Origin: Linum tenue
Lineage: Eukaryota; Streptophyta; Magnoliopsida; Malpighiales; Linaceae
DNA: 64,000 nt
Direction of reading: 5' to 3'
NCBI GenBank assembly: GCA_946122785.1
Contig: CAMGYJ010000009.1
Location: 4,990,937 to 5,054,936, forward strand
Shown here: positions 22,313-36,002 of the stretch, piece by piece
Position numbering within the stretch: position 1 is the stretch's first letter
Layout: the number at the start of each line of letters is the position of its first letter
Made by a program: the position numbers and the translations under genes
Notes under the pieces: model-generated
Seen by the model: only the letters and a program-made list of their open reading frames with translations
What the model was told of the DNA's origin: nothing
Database searches by the model: none

Positions 22313-25300
22313 ATGGTAGGGATGCTGAGCTCCGCGTTGAGGGAGCGCTTGGCGAGCCTCGTGGACTCGGTGAAGTCCGCCGCGGATATTCCAGCGAAGC
22401 TTGACCGGTTGCGGCAGCTAGGGGAGATTTTGCTGGAAGCAGGAGATGCTGGCTCGCTCTCCGAGTTCATCCCGAGTTTGTTCGATTTGCAATGTGATCA
22501 GGACTCTCCTGTTCGGAAATGTGCTACCGAGTAAGGAGATTTTCCTAAAACCCTAATTCCAAATTCAATTTCCCCAGTTGCCGGATGTCTTACTTTTGGT
22601 GCTTTCTTCCCTTTTTTTGCTGGGTGTATAGGATCATTGGAGAACTTGGATTGAAGCACTTGGTATTCATTCCTGAAATCGTTCCCGTCTTGATGACACT
22701 ATCCGAAGATAGTGTCCCAGCTGTGGCTAGACAAGCAATCACTTGCGGAACTCGATTGTTCCGCGCTACTCTCATAAAAATTGCACTTCAGGTGGAGTCT
22801 TTAACTTAGAATAGAACTTTGATTCAGGGTAGTATTCCATTGCTTTTATCTTTGCAACTGAATGTGTCTATGGTGCATGTTTTTTTGTTTCTTTCGTCTG
22901 TCCCAGGGTCTTCACAAGAGTGAGCTGGATGATCTGCTCAAGGCAGCATGGTCGTCAATGCTGGAGTTCAAGGAAAAAGTTTACTCTATAGCTTTCAAGG
23001 TATGTGATGATTTTTGTGGGGATTTTTCGGTTTCTAACTTCTCATCCTGATTCATTTTGATCTTAATGTGCTATCAAGGTTGGAAGTGGCGGGGTAAAGT
23101 TATTGTCCCTGAAGTTTGTTGAAGCAGTAATTCTACTTTACACTCCTGATCCCAACGGTCCTACTGAACCCCCTAACTATGAAGGTGGTAAATATATATC
23201 GTTTTTTTTTACTTTTCTGTCGTGGTTTCAGCGTAGTGGATGGTTGATTAGTGTGGAGTTGTCGTATTGTTGTGAATATGCTTAGCAGTTCCAATATATT
23301 GTAGGAGAGCATCTGGAATTTAACATATCATGGTTTCGTGGAGGGCATCCTGTATTAAATGTTGGCGACTTATCAATTGAAGCCAGCAAAAGACTTGCTT
23401 TACTGCTGGATCAACTGAGGCCTCCAACAGTGAAATCTCTCAGTAACTTGGTGATTATTGTCATTATTAACTGGTGGGTATCCTTGTCTGATTATGCCTT
23501 TCTGGAACTCTAGATGATCACTTCTAATTTATGTGCAAGTTATGAGTACTGTTGATGTATATACTGGTGATATTAGTTAGTTACTTGATTTGTTTCTCTT
23601 CCTGTTTTTGTTCCCTGCAGTCTTGCCTCCATAGCAAAGCAGAGACCCTTGTATTATGGGCGGATCTTGCCTGTCTTACTTGGTTTGGACCCATCTAACT
23701 CTGCTATCAAAGGGATGCATGCTCCCGGAGCAAAGCTTGCTCTGAAGAATGGCTTCCTGACCTGCTTAAAATGTACCCACCCAGGTGCTGCACCGGTATG
23801 TTCAAAGAAAAGTATTTTCTTATTATCATTTGGTCTTCCATTCCTCTATTGTGTTAAAATTTTTATTGTTGCATATTTAAATGGTAGTTTTAGTTGTTAA
23901 ATGAACATAGATTGATGTGCCTATGGTTGTTGTAAAACCGTATAGAGAAAATAGGTATTGAATTCTGAAGAAATAGTGGAAATTAGGGTTTTTGGTAGGT
24001 AGGATGGTGGAAGAACCACACACCACCAGTTTGTGAAAAGGTCATGTAGCTTGGTCTTGCCAGCCCAACGTTGATAAGCCTAAGAAATCACTAGGAATGA
24101 CTGAAAATTGTATCGGATCTGATGTTACATAACTCCTACTACAACTAGGAAACAAAAGAAAAACTCCTCTTAGAGAAAAAGAAAAAAAGAAACTAAAACC
24201 TCCTAATTATTGAAAGACACTAAACTAGTAGGGACATCCTCTCATCCAAATCCTTGATGGAAAAGGATTCTTATATGAAAACCTCAATTCTGAAATTTTG
24301 CATCTTTCTCAAGTCTGGAAAGCTCTTTAAGATGGTAACCGCTTTAAGCCGCTACATCCTAGGGCCATTTTATGTGTTATCTCACCTAGATTCCCATCAT
24401 AGATTGTTAGCTGCGATGGTTGGAGTGAGTTTGATGGTTCTTGTGAGACTACCTTGATTTTTCTGGCCTGCTGCTAAATTTTCAGGTCGTTTGGAGTAAA
24501 AAAGATTTGGGTCTTGGATTCGGTGAATCCATGGATTTTGCAGAATGTTTTGTTATTTTTGTTACTTTTTGTATCGTGGATTTTACTTCAAAAATTTCAA
24601 ATATCTAAAAGATAGAGATATAAAATCCATCATAATTAAAGAGCTTGACTTTTCCCCCCTCCTACTTCATCTCTTTCTTTTTTCTATTCTTACCAAAAAT
24701 ACCCTTACCAAGGAATTGTCAATATTTCTCGAGCCACATTGATTCTTTTGATTAAGGGTAAACATGTCATTTGATAAAAAATGTCATCAAACAATGAACA
24801 TTTAAAAAAAATCAACAATTTCGAGAGTTTATATCTTTGGATTGTTTATAATCTATAGATTCTAATTCTAATTCCCCTAACAACCGCTTCATGAGTGCTG
24901 TGTAGGGGCTTGCCTCGTAGCCATCGGACCTATTTTGATAATCTACTTCATGTATTTCATTTAGGTATTAGTTCTTTTATTGGAATATTGTTAAGATACC
25001 TCCAAACCACTAATGTCGTCCTCCATATTCTAGTGGCGGGATCGTTTAGTTGGTGCCCTAAGAGTAATGAAAGTAGAAGGATTATCGGAGGATGTTTTAC
25101 ATCAAATGCGTAAGAGCAATGGAAGTGTTCCTGTGGAAAAAGAAGATTTGATTGTCAAGAAGGTATTTCTTCTATCCTTTTGAATGCCAAAAATGTGCTC
25201 TATTTTACATGATTCAGTAGATGTGAGAGTACCGGAGTTCCTTACTGTATTTTTCTGTAGGAAGGTAAGCATTCAGTTGAGTCATTTGATGACGGCATAT

Positions 25301-28300
25301 GTAATAAATTGGAGAAAAAAAGATCTGGAGCAGATGACAGTACAGATTCAGCTGATAGTGGTGAAGTTTCTAGAAAGCGTGCCAAATCAACTGCTACTTC
25401 AGTGACTGAACCAAAGAATGAGCCAACCTGGAATAAAGTGATCCCTCATGAGAACAGCCCTTCACATGAGGCTCCCTCTGACAAAGGAGATAATGATAGT
25501 GGACCTGTGCAACAACTTGTTTCCATGTTTGGAGCCTTGGTAGCGCAAGGTGAAAAGGCTGTTGGTTCTTTGGAGATACTCATTTCTAGCATATCTGCCG
25601 ACTTGCTAGCTGATGTAGTAATGGCAAACATGCGCCTCCTCCCTCATTCTCGGCCTCAAATGGAAGGAGACGATGAACCTGTGGCAAACATTACTGTTGT
25701 TGGCAGTAGCACTGATGCCAAGTATCCGGCCTCCTTTTTAGCTGATGTTGTTTCCCTTTCTACCTCTTTTCCATCAATACTTTCACAACTAAGAACCCTT
25801 GAGGCTACTTCAGATGAGTTAATGGTATAGCTCCATGTACTTCCCTTCGTTTAGTATCGGATGTTTGGCACAATCCTGATAGAATGTGTTTTCCCCCTAC
25901 ATAAAACATTTCTCTTGTTCCCTTTTTCAAAAGTGAAATGGTTTTGTTTTATTTTGTCATACTTACATCGGAGCTGTTCTCTATAAACTGCAGACATCTC
26001 CAAGAGAGGAAGAAGTGCAAATATCTGGTGGAAGTGATGATCAAACAGATGATGAAATATTGCCTACTGTCTTACCGGATTCTTCAGTGGGTATACCTGG
26101 AATGGAGACAGATTGTCTACCAATTTCTTCTGATCTTCATGAGGTTGAGAATTCAGAGAGTGAGATACCTGGCTTAGACTCTTCTGCACAAAATAATACG
26201 GTTTCTGAGGACATGGGTGCATCTTCACTTGTCTCTAATGACATAGAAGCTGCTACTCAAGAGCAAGCTGCAAGTTCTGGTGCTACATCAATGTTAGATT
26301 TGCATCCATCAGTATCAACTGAGAAGTCAGAGGAACTAAGCCCGAAAGCAGCCATTAATGATTCCAATAGCGTTATTTCTTCAATGCCAGTGCCTGCATC
26401 TTTCCCTAGTAAACTTGTCCTACCTAAGATGGCAGCTCCAGTGGTTGACCTTGCTGATGATGAGAAAGATCAACTGCAAACTTTGGCATTTACCCGTATT
26501 ATTGAGGCATATAAACTGATAGACCTTTCTGGGTCATCTCAAGTGCGCCTTTCCTTACTTGCTTGTCTAGGAGTTGAGGTATTGGTTCTGTCTTTCTCAA
26601 ATCGTTCCATTACAGTCTTGTTGGTGGTTGCGGTGGCAATCCGTGATCAGTTTCTGTGAGGTTGTTGATAGAATTTATAGGTCATGTCCTCTTTGCCGAA
26701 CTGGACTAGCCAATGTATACAAACCATTCTAACTCGTATGGCACACTCACTTGGGCCTCTTATTTCAGCTTCCCTCAGAGTTTGAGCCATGGAAGCTGCT
26801 TGAGAAGCACATATTGGCAGATTATGTTAATCTGGAGGTAGGCGAATTGTCTTCTTGAATCCATATCTCGCTTCTCTTCTTTTGTGTGTTCCATTTTTTA
26901 TCCTTGCGTATATGTTCTACTTATGTTTTATCTCGTGCATCTGTCAAGAACCAATGAGTCTCTGTAGTCATCCTCTTGTCTCTCTACCCTGAAAGAGAAG
27001 TAATGAAGCACCTTAGCCAATAGCTGCATATTGAGACGGCGAAAGATGCATTTGACAGTCTTAATTTTAGTGGTCTTGCTAAGTGTACTAGTATCCTTGT
27101 GCTGCTAGATACTATAACATACTAAACATCAGATCTTCATCTTTAACTTGTGTTACACTTTCAAAATGCTCATGTATTGCCTAGAAAAAAAATTGGTTGC
27201 TGGCATTTGTCTGTTGTTACTAGTCACTGTACTTACTAATGATGCTTCCACTCTATGGTCCGCTTTTCTATTTCTATTACATCTGACCAAGTGCTGGCAT
27301 ATTTTCAGGGACACGAGTTGACATTGCGTGTCCTTTACAGGCTATTCAGAGAGATAGAAGAGGAACGCGACTTCTTTTCTTCTACAACTGCTGCTTCTGT
27401 ATATGAGATCTTCTTTCAGACTGTGGTCTGTACTCTTCTCTCCTTAGCACTTCTTCTTATGCTACCTTAGATAATTTAATAAACCCATCTTTGATATGCA
27501 GGCTGAGACATTGAGAGATTCTTTTCCACCTTCAGACAAATCTTTGAGTAGATTGCTTCTTGAAGCTCCTTCTCTACCTCAGTCTGTCTTGAACTTGTTG
27601 GAGTCCTTATGTTGTCCCGGAAACTCTGAAATAGCTGACAAAGAGCTTCAACATGGAGATCGAGTCACTCAAGGGCTCAGTACTGTGTGGAACTTGATTA
27701 TGTCTAGGCCTCCTCTTAGAGAATCCTGCTTGAAGATCGCTTTGCAGGTCTGCTCTAGTTATGTGCTTGGTTTTTCTGGTACTCCACCCTTTTTGATGAA
27801 ATATTGCTTACGTTTGATTGAGTTATCTTCATAATTTCCCTTCTTATCTTGTCATTCTGAAATTTGTCATGTCTTGGCTAGGTGATTCTGTCTGTTGTGT
27901 AATCTGTTGATTGACCTGTTTTCTTTGGTTTCTATCTTCATCTGCTAAAGAGTGCAGTTCATCCCTTGGAGGAAGTACGGATGAAGGCAATTCGTCTGGT
28001 ATGTTACAATAATGTGCTTAGGAAGTGAATTAAAGCTGCTCTATACACGCTGTTTAATTTTGTTAGGGACGTTATTCTCACAGGTGGCTAACAGGCTTTA
28101 TCCGCTGCCATCGGTTTCCCAACAAATTGAAGATTTTGCCAAGGAAACCATGTTGTCGGTGGAAGGTGCTGAAGATGACGTCTTGGAGGCCCAGCGACGC
28201 ATGTCATTGCTTTTTGCCTTGTGCACAAAGGTGATAATTAGTAATGGAAAAAAATGTTTGCTCTATCTGCAGTCTCTTTTAGCATCAGACATTATTGGAT

Positions 28301-31187
28301 TTGTCATCTTGTAAAGATGTTTTTTACTGGTCTCTCAACCAGTGTTACTCTTGTTTTTTGCTGACTGGCAGAAACACTCCCTTTTCCGCCAAATCTTTTA
28401 CGTGTACAAGAATGCATCAGAGGCAGTTACCCAGGTTGGTTGCTGGTATTGAAACTTAGGTAGAAGCCTTGCTAGGAGTTCTTCTTATTGTTCTAAATGA
28501 TGCAGGCGGTTCATAAGCATATCCCTATACTTGTCCGGACCATGGGCTCTTCCTCTGAGCTCCTTGGAATTATTTCAGATCCACCTGAAGGAAGTGAGAA
28601 GCTTCTCACACAGGTTTGATGATTTTTTTGAATATTTTCTGGCCTTCCAGATGAAAGTGCTGAAGATAAGTGTACCTGAAATGTTTCCCAATTGTTGCTC
28701 AGGTTTTGCAGACATTGACTGAAGGGGCTGCTCCTTCTCCGGAGTTGCTACTCACCATACAACGATTATATAATTCTAAGCTTAAGGTATGGTAGTATGA
28801 TATCCTGAAAGATAAAATTGGTGAATGGTGATATTATAAGGTAATGTGTTTAACTTTTTGCAGGATGTTGATATTTTAATTCCAGTATTGCCATACCTTC
28901 AAAGCGATCAGGTTTGTTTCTGTCACAACTCCAAATTTTACTGCATATCTTTTGTCATACTTGGTCCTTGATGAAGATCTTTATATTTGATCCCCCGGAC
29001 CACTAGTAACCATTGGAAGTACGAAGCAAGAAGCAACACCAAAGAGCATGTTCTTCTGTATTTGCATGTAACTCTTTGCACATTTTACCATCATGCAACC
29101 TTCCCATTAACCCCAAGTAGTATAGATTCTAGGATGTATTACATCCTCTTTACACATTTTCTTTTTTCCCGCTTTGCTTGTGGAAGAAAGGTTATTTTTC
29201 TTTGCTGCATTATTTCACTATACTTTAGAAAGAATAGAATCTGTGTACTTCTGCAGTGTCTTGTCTAATGATGGTACCTCAATGGGTCGGTACAGGGCAT
29301 GTTTTAGCGTTACTGTGATCCGGGGCTTAGGCATGCTTCTGACCTGCTGCTATATTTATGTTGTTTATCTTTCAGATCCTATCAACTTTTCCGCAGCTTG
29401 TGAATCTAAATATAGACAAGTTCCAAACTGTGCTTCTTCGTATAATACAGGTATCTTGTTTTGGCCGATACTGAATAGTACATGCCCAATATATGACAAC
29501 CATTTCATTATCTCAAACCCTTCTGAAGGAAAACTCTTCACTTCCTTTGGCTACTTAATATATTGTCTTCCTTAGCTGCTTTTGCAAATTAATATACCAA
29601 CAAGCTGATGATGGCTAAGGTTTTATTTTCTGACAGTAAAGTTCTGTTTCCTTTTCTGTTAAGAACTGCTCTAGCAAATCATATACTAACTTCTACGACA
29701 AGAATAATAATAGTAGTAGTAGTAGTATTAGTGATCATAATGTACTTCCATTTGATGCAGGGACCACCTAATTCTAGTCCTCTACTGAGTCCATCTGAAG
29801 TTCTAATAGCTATCCATGGGATTGATCCTGAAAAGGATGGAATTCCCTTGAAGAAGGCATTTCTTTCTCCTTTCTTTCACCATTGGTTGAACCTTGTGAT
29901 CCAGACAAATGTGAAACTCTTCCATATATTATAATATGCAGGTCACAGATGCTTGTAATGCTTGCTTTGAGCAACGGCAAATATTCACCCAGCCAGTTAT
30001 TGCGAAAGTCTTGAATCAGCTGGTTTGTACCATCCGAGTCTTTTAACTTTACATTCCAAATGTCTTTATTCTGTACCACGCTGATCTAGCCATGAATTTT
30101 GTCCACTTCAGGTTGAGCAGATTCCTCTTCCTTTGTTATTTATGCGGACAGTAATACAAGCCATAGGAGCTTTTCCTGCCTTGGTAAGAAGATAGCTGGT
30201 TATTTCAGTTACATGTCTTATTTTGGTGGTTATTTCAAGGGTAATGTTATTTTTTTCTCCCCCCGATGGATTCAACAATACTTTATGAATTGTTTATTCG
30301 TGCAAGTATTTTATTTCCTGGAATATGTTTTGTCAAGTAAGAGATGTTGTGCGGTGAAAATTTCCAGGTGGAGTTCATCATGGAGATCCTTTCCCGTTTA
30401 GTCAACAAGCAGGTAGCTATATTTTATTTTTTCATGATGAAGCTGATCGCATGTTATCTGTGGTTGAGGTATTTTCATGGTGGATTTCGCCCTGGATGTT
30501 GCAGATATGGAAATACCCAAAGCTCTGGGTGGGGTTCTTGAAGTGCGCACTCCTGACAAAGCCTCAATCTTTCAGCGTGTTGCTTCAGGTGAGTTAGTGC
30601 TACTTTCTTAAACTTATAATAAACATTCGACTCTTGTAGCTTCTTCTTGATTCATTTGGCAGTTCTCAAATCTTACTGAAGCTGATTGTAATTTGACTTT
30701 TCTGTCTCAGTTACCCCCACCGCAGCTGGAAAATGCATTGAACAGAACCGCGGCACTGAGAGCTCCACTAGTTGCTCATGCTAGCCAACCAAATATCAAG
30801 TCCACACTACCAAGGTTCATCTATCAACACCTGCTAAGAAGTGGATTTTTCTTTTAACAGAATGAATGTATCTCAGAGATCCGGAGATAAGGTTGATTAG
30901 GCGGTTAACTAAAACAGTTGACCAGTGAGAAATTGATATTCCTCAACTGCCAACGGGAAACAAGCCACCGAGCTAATATCTGTTATTCGGTTCCCATGGC
31001 GATTCTGATGTCCTGTATATTTTTCTTGTGGTGCAGGTCTATCTTGGTTGTTCTAGGAATAGCTTCAGATCCCCCGCAGAACTCGACTCAATCACAGCCA
31101 ACACAGGATCAAACTACAGAGACGAGCAACTCAGAGAAGGATGTGCAAATGGAGGAGAAACCAAACGAGTCTTCTAGTGCCAGCTGA
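22313..31187 (+). CDS. ESP4: Symplekin/Pta1 homologue, mRNA 3'-end processing scaffold
   Basis: Symplekin holds together the cleavage and polyadenylation machinery in the nucleus. Arabidopsis ESP4 is linked to RNA silencing through 3'-end formation. Twenty-six exons join in phase into 1,278 residues: 22313-22530, 22632-22791, 22907-22999, 23079-23184, 23305-23473, 23621-23795, 25034-25162, 25261-25824, 25994-26578, 26769-26837, 27309-27425, 27502-27747, 27951-27998, 28084-28230, 28372-28434, 28506-28613, 28703-28786, 28864-28911, 29376-29450, 29761-29856, 29942-30022, 30112-30183, 30368-30412, 30505-30588, 30711-30814, 31037-31187. Residues about 60-350 are HEAT-like Symplekin/Pta1 N-terminal repeats (e.g. 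[17 protein letters not shown]). About 350-730 is an acidic, Ser-rich linker. The Symplekin C-terminal domain follows (e.g. [40 protein letters not shown]). The ATG at 22313 is the first in frame; 22322 is an alternative. Human symplekin is of similar length (about 1,270). The intron after exon 20 uses a GC donor. Confidence 0.92.
23796..25033. other. Largest ESP4 intron (1.2 kb)
   Basis: AT-rich intron with no exon-like conserved segment. Repeat-derived sequence is possible, but I could not bound any element. Confidence 0.5.
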
Positions 31188-32556
31188 TGCCTCTTGATTT
31201 AAAAGTCTTCTGATTCAGAGAACTCTTGCTGCTTATTAGCCGGGTGGTGGTCCAGTTCGAGCTTTTTCTGCATTTCGGCGGGGGGCAGCATCTGGTCCAA
31301 TGACCGAGGTTCAATCTCTGTATGCATGTCAGTACTTCAAAACGGATCCAGAGTGGGAAGACTAAACCCACTGCCGCCAGTGTTCAGCTGTATTATCAGC
31401 AGGAAGAGAAGAAGCCTCTTGGAAGTCTGGAGCACTCTGTACATGTATCATACACCGCCATGTAGTCTCTCTGGCCATATCGTTCATGGCCAGGGTTTTA
31501 CAGTTAGAAGAATTTAGATATTGCAAGCAAGAGAGAGCACAGTGGTGACTACTAGCAGCTCTGTTGTATCCATATTTTTTTTTTTTGGCTACTATCAACG
31601 AAATGGTTACATATGTTTGTTATTCCGTTGGTATGCATCCATTTTCCATCCAATTTTGCCATGTCACAATGCCACGTCATCAAAACATTATTAGATATAC
31701 TATCAAATTTTTAGCCAAAATACTACAACACTTTTTTTTTTAATTCAATATATACATCCAAATCAAGAAAAAAATCACAAATAGGCTGGTGCTAACGGTG
31801 AAATGATTCGTAAAGGTAGTGGCGAATAAGAAAGAAAAGTAATTCGAGTGGTAAACGCGAAAGATTTGTATAATTTGGGTGACCAATCGTGTAATTTAGC
31901 CGTTTTAAAACAAAATTTTCATATTAGTGAACTAGTATCTCAAATATCAACTTTTAGTTAATCCCCATTGAACTCCTCTTATTTGAACGATCATATGTAT
32001 GCCATTTTCATTTCAACTTCCGGGTTTGGGCAGCTTGGGGTTGAGTTATCTGGATTACGGGTTAGTCGGGTCACTGGTTCATCGGGTTGCAGGTCAATGG
32101 GATTGCGGGTTGATCATGTTATAAGTCGTTGATGTTTAGTCAGTTCGAATTGCGTTCGGGTTGTGGAGCTTGTTATTAGAATCGGATTGTATTTTGACAC
32201 CTCGTCTACCGTTATCGGAGTCGGGGAAAACAGGTTGGGCTGGACCGAGCTACGCAAACGTCAATATCTCTCGTGAAACAATTCGATTGGGCCATTGCCC
32301 ATTGCCCAAAGCAGTCCGTGGGTGCGCCCAGAAAATGCCCATGCCAAAATAGTCCGACCCATTTGTCACCATTTTAATTAATTACTAATTTATAAAAAGT
32401 GTTTCTGGTGTCGCCGGAGTTTTCTGTGGGCTTCATCTGACAGAGGAGGAAGAAGCGGAAGAGAAAGACGCCGAGACGACAGCGGAAGGAGGAGGAGGAA
32501 AGAGAGGAACCACCACGGCGGCGGAGGTGGGCGGTGGGCGGAAGAGGAAAACGAGG
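31188..32556. other. ESP4 3' UTR, intergenic spacer and DnaJ 5' UTR
   Basis: 31188-31600 is probably the ESP4 3' UTR. About 31990-32160 carries GGGTT/CGGGTTG words like those of degenerate hAT arms, but no ends were found. 32430-32556 is purine-rich and lies just upstream of the DnaJ start, consistent with a 5' UTR. Confidence 0.45.
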
Positions 32557-34739
32557 ATGGGAGTGGATTACTACAAGGTTCTACAGGTTGACCGCGGAGC
32601 CAAGGAAGATGATTTGAAGAAAGCGTATCGTAAGTTGGCGATGAAATGGCACCCTGATAAGAACCCTAATAGCAAGAAGGAAGCCGAAGCTAAATTCAAG
32701 CAAATCTCCGAAGCATACGATGTAAACAATCCAAAATCACATCCACCACTCTCTTCCTTCTCTCAAGATCCATTTTGATTCATCTGTGATTCAATTTGGC
32801 AATTGCCAATTTTTTTTTTTTGCACAGGTTCTAAGTGATCCACAAAAGAGGGCAATTTACGATCAGTACGGAGAGGAAGGTCTGAAGGGGCAGGTACCTC
32901 CGCCAGGAGCGGCGCCGCATGGCGGGTTTGGACAGGATGCTGGTTCGGGTGCTTTTCGGTTCAATCCGCGAAGCGCAGATGATATATTCTCTGAGTTTTT
33001 CGGGTTCTCGAGTCCCTTCAATGGGATGGGGGACATGGGAGGTAGCTCAAGAGCTGGACCTTCAGGGTTTCCCAGGGGTATGTTTGGGGATGATATCTTC
33101 TCCTCCTTCAGGACTGCCGCCGGGGAGACGTCTGGTATTCCACGGAAAGGGGCTGCTATAGAGCGGACATTGCCGTGTAGTTTGGAGGAATTGTATAAGG
33201 GCACCACCAAAAAGATGAAGATTTCGAGGGACATTATTGATCACAATGGGTAAGACCTTCCTTCTACACCTCCCCAGCTGTATTGCTTCGATTAGTTGGT
33301 GAATCCTTAGCCCATTTTAATGTCCATTTGCATTCATACTGAAATGTTGAATTCATCATCATCCAGTTAAATGCGTTGGTCTTTTTCTTTCTTTCGGTTG
33401 GGTATGGTAAAATTCTGTTCTCAAAGGGTTAGTGAAGTGTCTATCTACTATACTGTTCCATCTGCAGTCGACATTAGAAGTTCTGAAGCTTCACCTTAAA
33501 AAATGAAAGGTCCTGCTCTTCTTAGGGCTTGGAAAGTTGAAGATCCTGCCTTTTGCAGTGCTGTTATTGTTGTGGTTTGCTCCTGCTATTGGTCACAGGA
33601 ATGTAATGCAAAGGGATTTTAGTTATGCATGATGGCTTGAAATGCAATGGACTCAGTAAAGCAACAAACTTTTTTTATGTGAGTTGAACTGCCGAGTGTA
33701 TTCTTGTTGAATGTCACCATGGAGCTTGCAGGCAGACGTTACATTGGTTCCACGTGTCATATTGCGCTGTATTGTTGAATAGACATTACAATTTTCTTTT
33801 CTCGTAAGGCAACAAATCTCTGAACTTTGAATAACTAATGATGGTCGTGATGACCACCTATGAGAACACAGCGGTTTCATCCTCGTCATACCATAGTGTA
33901 AGCCAGCCTGAAGTTAAGTTCTTAGTTAGCTCAAACTCTGCAACTATTTTGGTCATGCAGCTTCTTACAGTCAATCATCTTGTAACATAAGTAACAAAAT
34001 TTCTTGAACTACTAGTGCTGATATTTGTGTAGTGGCAGTACTTGCTTATTCTTGAAACTCAACTAAGAAACAAACCTCAGAAGATTTTCTTTTACATCTG
34101 GGGGAGTATGATTTGTGCAATTCCTTAATGTCTCTATTGGTAATTGCTAACCTACTTGTTTTTCCCTTTGTTTTTAGTTGTTTCCTTGTCTCTTGGTTTG
34201 CCTTCAACATTGAAATGCACAATATATCTTGTTTGTAGCATTTCTGATATGTAAAATAGTGCAGATGCTAAAATTGTTTCTTTCAAAATGGCCTATGACA
34301 CAGGAGACCATCGACGCTAGAGGAAATTCTTACAATAGAGATCAAGCCAGGTTGGAAGAAAGGAACCAAAATCACATTTCCAGAGAAAGGCAACGAGCAA
34401 CGCGGGGTGATACCATCCGACCTGGTGTTCATCATCGACGAGAAGCCTCACCCAGTATACAAGAGAGATGGCAATGACCTAGTAATCACTCAGAAGATCT
34501 CTCTAGTGGAAGCACTCACCGGTTACACGGCACAGGTGACGACCCTCGATGGAAGGGCTCTCACTGTCCCCATCAATGCCATCATAAGCCCAACCTATGA
34601 AGAGTTTGTTAAAGGTGAAGGGATGCCCATCCCAAAAGAGCCTTCCAGGCGTGGGGCATTGAAAATCAAGTTCAATATCAAGTTCCCCAGCAAGCTGACA
34701 GCAGAGCAGAAAACTGGTCTTAAGCGGTTAATCTCATAG
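32557..34739 (+). CDS. Class B (type II) DnaJ/HSP40 co-chaperone
   Basis: J-proteins stimulate the ATPase of HSP70 and deliver clients, here probably in cytosol or nucleus since no targeting signal is visible. Exons are 32557-32721, 32828-33249 and 34304-34739, giving 340 residues. The J domain (1-70) has [20 protein letters not shown] and the invariant HPD at 32-34 (WHPDKNP). A Gly/Phe-rich region follows, about 75-150 ([29 protein letters not shown]). There is no CxxCxGxG zinc finger, which makes it class B. The C-terminal substrate-binding barrel begins [19 protein letters not shown] and includes [18 protein letters not shown] and [20 protein letters not shown]. The ATG chosen gives MGVDYYKV, the usual family start; the frame is open upstream but has no earlier ATG. 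It lies in the same orientation as ESP4 and downstream of it, which I recall for At5g01390/At5g01400 too. Confidence 0.94.
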
Positions 34740-35767
34740 AGAGAAAGATCTTTGCTCCTAAATAGATGGTCGTGGCTTCCGTACCATCTCTTCCAGACTT
34801 GTGTAAACTTGGCATATTTATTTTTCATCCCCGGGAAGGAAGCTTAGCATTCCTGGAACTGGGAATCATGTTACATCAGTTTCTGCTAGATTTGGAAAGT
34901 CTTGTTTTTTTAGTGGTTCATCCTTAGAATGCCTCTCTTCTTCTTCTTCTTCAGGTAACCTTTCAGTGTCAATTTGTTTTTTGCCACCGACACTGTTGAT
35001 TTCTAAATTAATTGGTTTCACTTTGCTTCTTGATGTCTCTGTTCACGCCCTGTAAACATGTTTGAATCGTCAGCTCGTGCTGGCCCCTCCTTGTCTTTTG
35101 TTGTGGGGATAAATAATGAGATGTGCTATTTGCCACTCTGAAAATTTGAAATTTACATTTGACCATCGTCTCCTCCATCTATCTCTTACTCATAGGATAG
35201 CAAAGAAGATACAAAATTTGGGTATTTCTCAACCTCAATTTATTATTGGTTAAATCAAATTTGAGTAATATTATTTTGGGTATAACCATACCTAATCATA
35301 TCCAAACTTTTAAGTTTGGGTCTAAATTAAACCTATTGATACACACTTAATCATACACCCAAACCGTGAGTTTCAGACATGATGATAGAAGCACTTATGA
35401 AAGTCACAGCCTGGAGTAGCAAAGTCACGGTCGTGACTTTGCCTCTATTACGGTATAAATTGTTTTTTTATTTTTGAATTCTGAGGGGGGGGGGGGGTTG
35501 GATTTTAGGATACCAAACACCCAAGGGACAAACCCTAAATAGAGAGAGCGATGAATTGGCGATCTTGGAGCGAAATTGGATATATTCACCATTAGAGCTC
35601 AATAATCAAGGTTGGAAGTGAAGGTTGAAGATTAACGGCAGATTTATGTATTTTCTTTCCTCACTATGGAGTAAACTTCATTTTCGCTTGGGTTTGAGGA
35701 ATCCTTGTTATGTTTGTTTGATTCAATGATTGTATTGTCACTCTTACTTGTTAAACTTGCGTTCATA
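34740..35767. other. DnaJ 3' UTR and AT-rich spacer
   Basis: The DnaJ 3' UTR probably covers the first 300-400 bases. A homopolymer run of 14 G lies near 35484-35497. No gene or bounded element seen. Confidence 0.45.
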
Positions 35768-36002
35768 TCCAATGTTACACCTTAGTCAAATCCCACATCG
35801 CCTAATTGACAAGACCCGTTCTGGGGTGAAATGAAGTTCTTGTGAGAACTCTAAAGTTAAACGTGCTCAGTGTGGAGTACAATAAGGATGAGTGACCTTA
35901 TGGGAAGTCACCTTGAATTGCACCCCAAGCAAAAACCGTGAGGATCGAGACCCAAAGCTGACAATATCTTGGTCAGGAAAAGGTTCGGGATATTACATCC
36001 AA
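35768..36002 (+). mobile_element. Solo LTR of a Cassandra-type TRIM with embedded 5S rRNA-like sequence
   Basis: The LTR is 35773-35997 (225 bp). It begins TGTTACACC and ends GATATTACA, between perfect 5-bp duplications TCCAA (35768-35772 and 35998-36002). About 35848-35937 follows 5S rRNA closely: AACTCTAAAGTTAAACGTGCT corresponds to box A (AAGTTAAGCGTGCT), AGGATGAGTGACC to box C (GGATGGGTGACC), and GGGAAGTCACC and TTGCACCCC follow in 5S order. LTRs carrying 5S sequence define Cassandra. No internal domain or second LTR is present. Confidence 0.87.

Noticed and set aside
35848..35937. Free-standing 5S rRNA gene
   Set aside because: Diverged 5S-like sequence bounded by LTR ends and a 5-bp duplication; it belongs to a Cassandra-type LTR.
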